Shown piece by piece: positions 8,755-16,598 of a stretch of DNA of 35,622 bases. This stretch comes from Prolixibacteraceae bacterium. GTDB lineage: Bacteria; Bacteroidota; Bacteroidia; Bacteroidales; Prolixibacteraceae. A program made the translations under genes and the position numbers. The notes below the pieces were generated by a model. The model saw nothing but the letters and a program-made list of their open reading frames with translations. It was not told where the DNA came from and made no database searches. Every line of letters starts with the position of its first letter. Position 1 is the stretch's first letter. Location: positions 1 to 35,622 of the forward strand of contig JABGRN010000059.1 in assembly GCA_018648265.1 (NCBI GenBank). Reading direction: 5' to 3'.

Positions 8755-9978
8755 TTGAAAAAACCAGATTTATACCATTTTAACCCAACTTGCGAATATG
8801 CTGTTGCCAACGGAAACCCGTCGTGGCAACCCAACCAGTTACTTCAAAAAATGGAAGATGATCTGGAAACACTCCCACTTTTTTTTGCCAAAGTTGAGGA
8901 TTATTTATTATTAAAAAATAATCCTTCTGACGAATATTTACATTCGCTACGAAAACTTGGAATTACTGTTCCAAATTTTATTACGCAAAAGAATGCCTTT
9001 GTTGACAATAAATTTTTAAGCCTTCCGCTAAACAAATTAATCCCTTGGGGTTGGAGTCCGGTTGTCCATAAATTGTTTTCACCACTAAAATCAAACTGCT
9101 CAAGGAATTTTTTGGACTCACCTGTTTCAAACTGGAAACCTGAACACAAAAACTTATTTTCAAAAGGATTTGCACGAAGCATACAAAAAATCATAACTTC
9201 TGAATATCCAACCGAACGTTTTCTTTCCGACAAATTATTAACTCAAATATGTACTTCGCGGGAAGAAATTGAAATACTGTTAAACCGGTGGGGAAAACTA
9301 ATGGTAAAAGCTCCCTGGAGCAGTTCCGGTCGTGGTTTGCAGGCAATTACAAAAAGTCCGATCCATCAGAAAGTTTGGGAAAAATTATTGGGTTTTGTAA
9401 ATGAACAGGGATACGTAATTGTAGAACCCTTTTTAAACAAAGTACTCGATTTGGGATTTCTATTTGAACTAAAAAATGGAAAAATATCTTATTTAGGAAC
9501 CAGCAATTTTTCAACTAACAAAAAAGGACAATACCAGGGAAATTACCTGAACGGATTACCTGATAATTTAAACAAGGAGATAATTTCTTTTGCAAAATTT
9601 ATTCCGGGCAAAATTATTCAACCTTTGATTAAAACCATTGAAGCAAGCGATTTGGCAAAATATTATGAGGGAAATTTTGGGATCGATACACTTATCTTCT
9701 TGGATGAAAACAGTGAATTAAAAATAAATCCCTGCCTCGAAATAAATGTCAGGCAAAGTATGGGCCTACTTTCGCTTAATTTGGAAAAATTAATACTTCC
9801 CCGGGAAAAGGGAATGTTTAAGATTTTTTACCAACCAGGCTTGTCATTTTTTCAGTTTAAAAGTGAAATGGAAAAGAAATACCCCTTGTTAATTTCTGGT
9901 AACCAAATAAAATCGGGTTTTTTTGCACTCAGCGAATCAACTAAAAACACTTCATTTGGAGCATATCTTTTGGTTTAA
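8755..9978 (+). CDS. Uncharacterised ATP-grasp family protein
   Basis: 407 residues. I recognise no named family, but an ATP-grasp fold is well supported. K185 and the glycine-rich SSSGRG loop (189-194) match the ATP-binding part. VIVEPFL (221-227) matches the hinge, and D311 with the ExNxR run at 329-333 matches the metal- and ATP-binding end, followed by SMGLLSLN. The N-terminal FNPTCEYAVANG (9-20) looks like a distinct conserved signature. Enzymes of this fold form amide or thioester bonds through acyl phosphates. The start is TTG at 8755; the first in-frame ATG is well inside the protein. It follows the EamA exporter after 8 bases. The substrate is unknown. Confidence 0.75.
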   Translation: MKKPDLYHFNPTCEYAVANGNPSWQPNQLLQKMEDDLETLPLFFAKVEDYLLLKNNPSDEYLHSLRKLGITVPNFITQKNAFVDNKFLSLPLNKLIPWGWSPVVHKLFSPLKSNCSRNFLDSPVSNWKPEHKNLFSKGFARSIQKIITSEYPTERFLSDKLLTQICTSREEIEILLNRWGKLMVKAPWSSSGRGLQAITKSPIHQKVWEKLLGFVNEQGYVIVEPFLNKVLDLGFLFELKNGKISYLGTSNFSTNKKGQYQGNYLNGLPDNLNKEIISFAKFIPGKIIQPLIKTIEASDLAKYYEGNFGIDTLIFLDENSELKINPCLEINVRQSMGLLSLNLEKLILPREKGMFKIFYQPGLSFFQFKSEMEKKYPLLISGNQIKSGFFALSESTKNTSFGAYLLV

Positions 9979-10065
9979 TACTTTCATTTAAGATTTTTGT
10001 AATTGAATTTTATTAATTTTATCAGGTACTTAAAAAACCCGCGTTATTAACTTAACCATTCGATT

Positions 10066-10875
10066 ATGAAAAATTCAGAAATCCAACCATCGGGCAATAA
10101 AAAAATTTCGGAAAAATATTACGAACAAGAATTGAATAAACTCCAAATTGATTTGGTAGGTCTTCAAAGGTGGATAAAACACAAAGGATTAAAAGTAGTT
10201 GTGATTTTCGAAGGGCGCGATGCTGCAGGAAAAGGTGGTACTATTAAACGAATTATTCAAACACTAAACCCCAGAATATGCAGGGTTGTTGCATTAGGCA
10301 CACCCACCGAGAGAGAAAAAACGCAATGGTATTTTCAGCGTTATGTTCCCCACTTGCCGGCAGCCGGAGAAATGGTATTGTTCGACAGAAGTTGGTACAA
10401 CCGGGCCGGTGTTGAAAAAGTAATGGGTTTTTGCTCAAACGATGAATATTGGGAGTTTTTACGCTCGTGCCCAAATTTCGAAAGAATGCTTATTCGCTCT
10501 GGGATTATCTTAATTAAATACTGGTTTTCGGTGAGTGAGGATGTACAGGAAAAACGGTTCAAGGACAGGATTGAAGACCCGACAAAACGTTGGAAACTAA
10601 GCCCAATGGACGTAAAATCGAGGGAAATGTATGTGGAATATTCGAAGGCAAAAGATGAAATGTTTGCTTACACCGATACCAAAATCAGCCCATGGTTTAT
10701 GGTTGATTCGGACAATAAAAAACGTGCCCGGCTAAACTGTATTCAACATTTGCTATCGTTAATTCCTTACAAAGATTTAACGCCCGAACCAATTGAACTG
10801 CCTCCGAGGAAAGATAACAAGGGTTATGTCCGGCCACCATTAGACGAGATGACTTTTGTTCCTGAGGTGTATTAA
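10066..10875 (+). CDS. ppk2: Polyphosphate kinase 2 (single-domain PPK2)
   Basis: Cytoplasmic kinase of 269 residues that transfers phosphate between polyphosphate and nucleoside phosphates. The Walker A loop GRDAAGKGGTIKR spans 50-62, the Walker B region VLFDRSWYNRAGVE 104-117 (D107, R108) and the lid RIEDPTKRWKLSPMD 168-182. Length and the single P-loop domain match short class I PPK2 enzymes, which mostly make NTP from NDP or the reverse. Which nucleotide it favours is not visible. Its stop overlaps the convergent DUF1338 stop in a shared TTAA. Confidence 0.93.
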   Translation: MKNSEIQPSGNKKISEKYYEQELNKLQIDLVGLQRWIKHKGLKVVVIFEGRDAAGKGGTIKRIIQTLNPRICRVVALGTPTEREKTQWYFQRYVPHLPAAGEMVLFDRSWYNRAGVEKVMGFCSNDEYWEFLRSCPNFERMLIRSGIILIKYWFSVSEDVQEKRFKDRIEDPTKRWKLSPMDVKSREMYVEYSKAKDEMFAYTDTKISPWFMVDSDNKKRARLNCIQHLLSLIPYKDLTPEPIELPPRKDNKGYVRPPLDEMTFVPEVY

Positions 10876-11795
10876 TTTTCGCGTGTTGTAGTCATATCGA
10901 ACAAGTGAGCTGCCTGCTCGCCCAGGAAACCAGTAAAAAGTTTAACCTGGCCGTTCTCTTCCACAAAATCACGTTGTGCTAATTCGTAATAAGCGTAAGT
11001 CCAGTTTATTTTTTCAATTCCATCATCCACCCTCACTTCAACTTCTTCTTTAACTGCTTGTGTGGCCGACTGGCGTAGTTTACTCCCTTTTTCGCCTTCA
11101 ATATTTTCTTTCATCGGTACTCCCGCCGCTTCCAAACCTTTGCAAGTAGTTTTTAGATCCGGCCATTCCTCAACTTCCTGAAAATTAATAAAAGCTGTAA
11201 AATGATTTATCGAATTCCCATGAAGCAAGACCCAGGCTGCATATTGCGATACATCGTTCAATTTTAAAACATCTTCCTTAAAAGGTACTTTCCACGGCCT
11301 TTTGAAATACTGAACCAACTCGGTAACCAAAAGCCCTGCAGCTTCCTCCGTCAGGCTTTCTTCTTCTTTTAATAACATAAGTAACTCGATTGCTGAATCG
11401 GATAATAAATACTGTGTATCATTTACAGTTTTGTTAATCACATCCTGGGCCCAATTTGGCAATTGATTTACCTCGAGTTGGCTAACAAAAATTTTGGGGA
11501 ATGATTCATCGGGGTGTTCAAAATGAGTGGCATTTAATCTCTTTTTCGGGAATTTATATTTAGCCACTGGGGAATATTCCAGGCAGTTTAATATATGTTT
11601 AATCGCCCTTATCCCTTCGGGTTGTTCTCCCGTATGTGTGTTTAAAGTACGCAGCGCAATGTGGTCGTTAACAATTCTTCCACCTTTTTGGGTCACAAGT
11701 TCAACATATTTATTTGCGTATGAAACTCTTTTTAAATACCGGTTCCACAACCGGTCAAGGAGTTCCTTAGTAATTTCTTTTGCCGTTATTTTCAT
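10872..11795 (-). CDS. DUF1338 / HglS-like 2-oxoadipate dioxygenase-decarboxylase family protein
   Basis: 307 residues with a VOC-like fold predicted. The family enzyme HglS makes D-2-hydroxyglutarate from 2-oxoadipate using Fe(II) and O2, in lysine catabolism. Candidate metal and substrate residues are visible: H45 and R49 in DHIALR, the spacing seen in HglS; H198 in NHFTAF; and E271 in YYELAQRD. This protein is shorter than HglS, and Bacteroidota members have not, to my knowledge, been tested, so the reaction here is inferred. A KamA-like gene lies about 3 kb away in this window, but nothing links the two in one operon. Confidence 0.78.
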   Translation of the reverse strand: MKITAKEITKELLDRLWNRYLKRVSYANKYVELVTQKGGRIVNDHIALRTLNTHTGEQPEGIRAIKHILNCLEYSPVAKYKFPKKRLNATHFEHPDESFPKIFVSQLEVNQLPNWAQDVINKTVNDTQYLLSDSAIELLMLLKEEESLTEEAAGLLVTELVQYFKRPWKVPFKEDVLKLNDVSQYAAWVLLHGNSINHFTAFINFQEVEEWPDLKTTCKGLEAAGVPMKENIEGEKGSKLRQSATQAVKEEVEVRVDDGIEKINWTYAYYELAQRDFVEENGQVKLFTGFLGEQAAHLFDMTTTREN

Positions 11796-11885
11796 GATGT
11801 TCCTTTTTCAACTTAAACATGAAAATAACTGATTAGGTTACTATTTGCCTGATGTTTAACAATATTGTTTAATTCAATAAAAAAA

Positions 11886-12803
11886 CTAAGAGGAAGAAGC
11901 TACTTTTGAAGTATTTTGCATAAAATGCAGAACATCATTTTTATTAAAAAAAGCGGTTCCACCTCTTTTAACGGCATTTAACGCTCCGGCAGCATTTCCG
12001 AAATTCAAAGCTTCTTGTATTGATTTACCTTTTAAGAAGTAATTCAGAAAACCGGCAGAAAAAGCCATTCCCGAACCAATATTATCTTTCTTCCTGACCT
12101 GGTAACCTGAATCCCAAAAAGGGCCTTTGTTTTTTTCGAAGGCAAAAACCCCATTTTGTCCCCGGGTTACCAACACTAAATTAAGGTTGAATTTTTGACA
12201 AAATTGCAGGCCGAAATTCTCCAAATTATTTCCATTTAAATCCAATTCTTTCGAAATAAATGGAATTTCTTTCTCTTTTAACCGAACGATATTTGAATTT
12301 AAAAGAAGCCTTTCCACAATTTCTGTGTTAAAAAAATGCTCAACCAGTTTTAAATCAAAAAAATTAATTGAATTGGGCGATTCTTTTATCAATTCACGAA
12401 TTGTATTTTTTGAAATTCCATAACGCTGTGCAAGTAAACCAAAAAACAAACAATCAGCATTTCTTACTAATTTAAGTGCTTCGGCCGAAAATTCAATGTG
12501 GTCGAAAGCTACATCGACTTTGACATTAAAAAGGGGTTCATCATTTTCGTCGAAAGTTACTTCTACAGTACCTGTTGAAAATTCACAATCGATTTGTACA
12601 TTTTCGTCAGAAATACCCAATTCTTTTAATCTTTGCAAAGCCGCCTGCCCCAATTCATCATCACCAATCCGTGAGAGCAAAAATCCTTCATCACCAAACG
12701 AATTGCACCGGAAAACCATATTTGAAGGGGTTCCACCCAACACTTTCCCGTTAGGTAAAATATCCCAGACAACTTCTCCAAATGCTACTATTTTATTTCC
12801 CAT
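11886..12803 (-). CDS. PfkB-family carbohydrate kinase-like protein, catalytic Asp replaced
   Basis: Ribokinase-fold protein of 305 residues, normal length. The N-terminal GGTPSNMVFRCNSFG (23-37) and IGDDELGQ (46-53) match the sugar-binding part of fructokinase-like PfkB proteins. The C-terminal signature, normally DTxGAGDxF, reads DNIGSGMAFSAGF (240-252): the catalytic base Asp is Met246, from an unambiguous ATG codon, and the Thr is Asn241. The rest of the fold has no frameshift or stop. It may be inactive, a regulator, or have another chemistry. It lies 120 bases downstream of the cDPGS-like GTPase on the same strand. Confidence 0.85.
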   Translation of the reverse strand: MGNKIVAFGEVVWDILPNGKVLGGTPSNMVFRCNSFGDEGFLLSRIGDDELGQAALQRLKELGISDENVQIDCEFSTGTVEVTFDENDEPLFNVKVDVAFDHIEFSAEALKLVRNADCLFFGLLAQRYGISKNTIRELIKESPNSINFFDLKLVEHFFNTEIVERLLLNSNIVRLKEKEIPFISKELDLNGNNLENFGLQFCQKFNLNLVLVTRGQNGVFAFEKNKGPFWDSGYQVRKKDNIGSGMAFSAGFLNYFLKGKSIQEALNFGNAAGALNAVKRGGTAFFNKNDVLHFMQNTSKVASSS

Positions 12804-12923
12804 AAAATAAAATTTTTCAGGGGTAAAAATAATAGAAAATATATCAAATTTTCAACTCAATGGAAATAAAAAATGCACCTTAAATTTATCGGAAATTTAC
12901 TTTATACCCTACAATTCAAATAG

Positions 12924-14258
12924 TTAGAAGTGTTTTTCTATAAATTCATTTAAAATGTCATCTAATTTTGGAGAACCAATCTCTTCCAAATCATAAAAAA
13001 CCCTCGTGTTTGGTTTATCAATTTTTACGATTCGGTTTAAATCAATGGGAGTACCGATAATCACAGCGTCGGAATCGGTGTTTTGTATGGTTTGTTCCAG
13101 ATCTTTTACCTGTTCTTTGCTATAACCCATTGCAGGAAGTAATTTGCCAACGTTGGGGTATTTCTCAAAAGTCTGGCTTAACTTGCCAACGGTAAAGGGC
13201 CTGGGATCAACAATTTCGGCGGCACCATATTTTTGCGCTGCAACCACCGCAGCCCCTATTTTCATCTCGCCGTGTGTAAGAGTTGGGCCATCTTCAACAC
13301 ATAAAACACGTTTCCCTTTTATTACTTCCACATTTTCGACACTAATTGGGCTTGCACTATCTATTATTGTTGCATTTGGATTTATCAAGGCAATATTATT
13401 TCTTAATTGCTGAACATTTTCTGGCGAAGAAGTATCAATTTTGTTGATGATTACAACATCCGACATTCGTAAAACCACCTCGCTGGGATAATATGTTAAT
13501 TCAGATCCAACTCTGTGAGGATCTGCAACAGCAATTGCCAAATCGGGTTTATAAAATGAAAAATCGTTATTTCCGCCATCCCATAAAATTACATCGCAAC
13601 CTTCAGGGTCATTTTCGGCAGCTCGTAAAATAGCCTCGTAATCTACACCAGCATAAATAACATTTCCACGGGCAATGTGAGGTTCGTATTCTTCCATTTC
13701 TTCAATAGTACAATTGTGTTTTTTAAGGTCTTCAATTTTAGCAAAACGCTGTACTTTTTGTTTAACCAGATTTCCATAGGGCATTGGGTGACGAACTGCA
13801 ATTACTTTAAACCCTTTTCCCATTAACGCCTGAACAATTTTCCGGCTTGTTTGGCTTTTCCCTGCACCAGTCCGGGTTGCACAAACCGAAATTACCGGTT
13901 TTGTTGAAGTTAGCATGGTTTGTTTTGGACCGAGCAACATAAATTCGGCACCTGCAGAATTTACAATTGCACCCATTTGCATTACTAACTGGTTTGGAAT
14001 ATCGCTATAAGAAAATACACAAGTATCAACTCGTAGTTCTTTTATCAGCCTGGATAATTCTTCTTGCAAGAAAATCGGGATCCCTTCCGGGTAAAGCTTA
14101 CCAGCCAGTTCGGGTGGATATTTTCGACCATCGATATCAGGAATTTGTGATGCTGTAAAAGCTACAACTTTATAATTGGGGTTATTTTTGAAATAGGTGT
14201 TAAAGTTGTGAAAATCGCGTCCGGCAGCACCAATAATAATTACATTTTTTTGTAGCAT
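12924..14258 (-). CDS. Predicted GTPase, cyclic 2,3-diphosphoglycerate synthetase-like
   Basis: 444 residues. An N-terminal Rossmann-like part begins VIIIGAAGRDFHNFNT. A P-loop ATRTGAGKS follows at 127-135, then WDGGNNDFSFYKPDL (the first part Walker B-like) and INKID, which is the nucleotide-base-recognition motif of G proteins (NKxD). This architecture matches COG2403, often annotated as cyclic 2,3-diphosphoglycerate synthetase after the thermophilic archaeal enzyme. Because cDPG is an archaeal thermoprotectant, I would not assert that product here. The gene is followed downstream by the PfkB-like gene (120 bases). Confidence 0.82.
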   Translation of the reverse strand: MLQKNVIIIGAAGRDFHNFNTYFKNNPNYKVVAFTASQIPDIDGRKYPPELAGKLYPEGIPIFLQEELSRLIKELRVDTCVFSYSDIPNQLVMQMGAIVNSAGAEFMLLGPKQTMLTSTKPVISVCATRTGAGKSQTSRKIVQALMGKGFKVIAVRHPMPYGNLVKQKVQRFAKIEDLKKHNCTIEEMEEYEPHIARGNVIYAGVDYEAILRAAENDPEGCDVILWDGGNNDFSFYKPDLAIAVADPHRVGSELTYYPSEVVLRMSDVVIINKIDTSSPENVQQLRNNIALINPNATIIDSASPISVENVEVIKGKRVLCVEDGPTLTHGEMKIGAAVVAAQKYGAAEIVDPRPFTVGKLSQTFEKYPNVGKLLPAMGYSKEQVKDLEQTIQNTDSDAVIIGTPIDLNRIVKIDKPNTRVFYDLEEIGSPKLDDILNEFIEKHF

Positions 14259-14391
14259 ATCGTTATCATTTTAAAAATCAAAAATTAACGTTTAAAAATT
14301 TGAAAAAACAGGATAAAACTCATTCGGTGCCACATGTTGCCTTGTTAAAAAACATTTTTGCATTTTTGTCGTTCATTTGTAAAATCTTTTA

Positions 14392-15012
14392 ATGAATTAT
14401 TTAGCACATTTATATTTATCGGGCAATGACAAAGAAACAATAGTAGGAAATTTTATTGGCGACTATGTAAAAGGGAAAAGCTATACAAAATATCCTCTTA
14501 AGATTCAAAAAGGAATTTTAATGCACCGCCAGATTGATTCGTTTACCGATAACCACCCAAAATTCAGGGAAGCAAAAAAATTGCTGAATGATGAATATGG
14601 CCTGTACTCAGGAATTATTATTGACTTTTTTTATGACCATTTTTTAGCACGGAACTGGGACATATATTCTAAGCGTACACTACGTGATTTTGCAAAAAAA
14701 ACACATGCAGTTTTACTTTCACATTTCTTTCATTTGCCGGTCAAGGTCCAAAGATTTTTACCATTTCTTATTCAAAACCGCAGGTTGGAATCTTATGCAA
14801 ATATTGATGGTATTCAGCAGTCGTTAGAGATAATGAGCCGTTACACTTCATTACCCGAAAAATCGCAAATAGCCATTGAAATATTGAAATTGAATTTTGA
14901 ATTTTTGCACGAAAATTTCTCTGTTTTCATGCTTGAATTAATTGAATTTGTGGAGGGGGGATTTGAAATCGAGATTAATAGACCAAATGTAATAACCGGT
15001 TCACAATATTAA
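14392..15012 (+). CDS. acpH: Acyl carrier protein phosphodiesterase
   Basis: Enzyme of 206 residues that removes the 4'-phosphopantetheine arm from acyl carrier protein, as in E. coli AcpH (193 residues). The family N-terminus MNYLAHLYLSG, the run VGNFIGDYVKG (18-28, with D24), GILMHRQIDSFTD and the FFYDHFLARNW segment all match. Cytoplasmic. The leader holds TTTTTG-like repeats but no clean promoter. Its stop shares a TTAA with the convergent KamA-like gene. Confidence 0.88.
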   Translation: MNYLAHLYLSGNDKETIVGNFIGDYVKGKSYTKYPLKIQKGILMHRQIDSFTDNHPKFREAKKLLNDEYGLYSGIIIDFFYDHFLARNWDIYSKRTLRDFAKKTHAVLLSHFFHLPVKVQRFLPFLIQNRRLESYANIDGIQQSLEIMSRYTSLPEKSQIAIEILKLNFEFLHENFSVFMLELIEFVEGGFEIEINRPNVITGSQY

Positions 15013-16310
15013 GCGTGCATTTCGAAATACGCATCTTCAAAGAAAAATTTTGAATCGCCAAAAGCAGGTTCCAAATCGTCGAACCAAACCGCTTCGGGAT
15101 CGAATTTTGCAAAAAACGGTTTCCCAACCCAGCTTGAATCTCTTCCCTGTAAAAAATTCAATACAAAAACTTTTTCACCTTTTATTTCTGAAACACCAAC
15201 TACTTGCACTTTCCCCGGATCGCACGACATACTTGGCCCCCTAACGGTTCTGCAAATACCGCTGATTTGGTTGTATGCATTTCGGAATATTTGCCACGAA
15301 CGGTATAAAGTAACAGCAAAATAATCCTGGGCACCGGTATCGCGGGCAATAAACATGTAATATGGAATTATTCCCATTTTAACCTGTTCTTTCCAGTTTT
15401 TTGCCCAAATATCAGCATTATCATTAATCTTTCGGAGCAAAGGAGATTGTGAACGAACCTGTACACCAACAGAGATCAACCGTTTTACTGCCCTTTTTAC
15501 CACTTTTGTTTTTAATTCACGCGGATGATTAATATGCACCATCAAAGCAATATTTATCCCTTTTCTTTTTACCTTTTCAAATAATTCGAGCAATTCGTCG
15601 GCATCGTCGTCGGTAGTATAACGGTATGGCCAAAAAGTTAATGATTTTGTACCAATCCGAATATTTTTCAAATGGGGAATATCAGCATCAAGAAGTGCAT
15701 TAATATACTCTTTGAAAAAACGGGTTTTCATCACTGCCGGGTCTCCGCCAGTAAAAAGCACATCGGTTATTTTAGGGTTTGCTTTTAAATAACTTACCAT
15801 AGAATCTGCCTCTTTCATAGCAAATTTAAATTCGCTGAGTGCAAATTGAGGCCACCTGAAACAAAAAGTACAATAAGCATGGCATGTTTGTCCCTGAGTC
15901 GGAAAAAACAGCATTATCTCTTTATATTTATGCTGAATCCCATTTAACTTTTTACCCTCAAAAACCGGCACATTGCTTTCTTGTCCCGCTGGGTTTGGGT
16001 TTAATTTTAATCTAATTTTATTGACTTCCTGCTGGACAATTTGCTTTGAAGCTTTATTTTTTAAAAGCGCCGCTATTTTATTAAAACTGTCATTATCGAT
16101 CATTTCCTTTTGAGGAAAATTCAGAATAAAAAGTGGATCCTCTTCAAAATTATCCCAGTCAATTAATTCATCAATAACATAATTATTAGTCTTAAAGGGA
16201 AGTACGGTACCTACTACTTCAATATTAAATTTTTGTTCTTCGGTAAGATTTTCTATTTGAGGTATTTTCCTAAAATTATATAAAGAATATGGTTTATATT
16301 TCATTATCAA
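15009..16310 (-). CDS. KamA-family radical SAM protein (lysine 2,3-aminomutase-like)
   Basis: 433 residues, cytoplasmic, predicted to bind [4Fe-4S], S-adenosylmethionine and PLP. The cluster motif is C143-x3-C147-x2-C150 (CHAYCTFC), followed by TGGDP at 187-191, which matches the SAM-binding GGE-like position. The PLP lysine is probably K367 in CDPGKVQV, and D364 and D324 fall near the substrate-amine Asp positions of true lysine 2,3-aminomutase. Unlike KamA, the run after the last Cys is FRWPQF rather than an Arg-rich segment (RRR or RKR), which in KamA helps bind the substrate carboxylate, so lysine as the substrate is uncertain. An alternative start lies at Met3. Upstream is the second copy of the palindromic repeat. 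Confidence 0.82.
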   Translation of the reverse strand: MIMKYKPYSLYNFRKIPQIENLTEEQKFNIEVVGTVLPFKTNNYVIDELIDWDNFEEDPLFILNFPQKEMIDNDSFNKIAALLKNKASKQIVQQEVNKIRLKLNPNPAGQESNVPVFEGKKLNGIQHKYKEIMLFFPTQGQTCHAYCTFCFRWPQFALSEFKFAMKEADSMVSYLKANPKITDVLFTGGDPAVMKTRFFKEYINALLDADIPHLKNIRIGTKSLTFWPYRYTTDDDADELLELFEKVKRKGINIALMVHINHPRELKTKVVKRAVKRLISVGVQVRSQSPLLRKINDNADIWAKNWKEQVKMGIIPYYMFIARDTGAQDYFAVTLYRSWQIFRNAYNQISGICRTVRGPSMSCDPGKVQVVGVSEIKGEKVFVLNFLQGRDSSWVGKPFFAKFDPEAVWFDDLEPAFGDSKFFFEDAYFEMHA

Positions 16311-16454
16311 AAAAAATTATATGAACTGTTTTCCAGCATTTTAATATATGCCTTTGTTACAAACATTAAATAATACCGATTTGACAACAAAATGTCGCAA
16401 ATTTTCACTTTGTTCCGTCTGCTTCATTATTGTATTATCGGCGTTGACTATTGT

Positions 16455-16500
16455 AACTTCAAAATTTGCTATGCGGCATTTTGAAGAACAATTGGTATAA
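16455..16500. repeat. Palindromic intergenic repeat, copy 2
   Basis: A 46-base unit matching 7-51. The stem CTTCAAAAT pairs with ATTTTGAAG around TTGCTATGCGGC-type loop sequence, followed by the same ACAATTGGTATAA tail. It lies between the 3' end of rodA and the 5' end of the KamA-like gene. An extra A/T-rich 8-bp inverted repeat (16503-16510 with 16521-16528) follows directly and is not present at copy 1. Confidence 0.7.
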
Positions 16501-16598
16501 CTATTAGAAATTCCTTGATTTTTCTAATGCCACACAAATGTATAAAAAAGAGGGTAATTTAGAAAGTGCTAAAACATGATGTATGTCAGCAATTATAA

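Noticed and set aside
16503-16528. Terminator after rodA (8-bp ATTAGAAA/TTTCTAAT hairpin)
   Set aside because: It is A/T-only apart from one G-C pair per arm and lacks a T tract on the relevant strand, so it is too weak to call.
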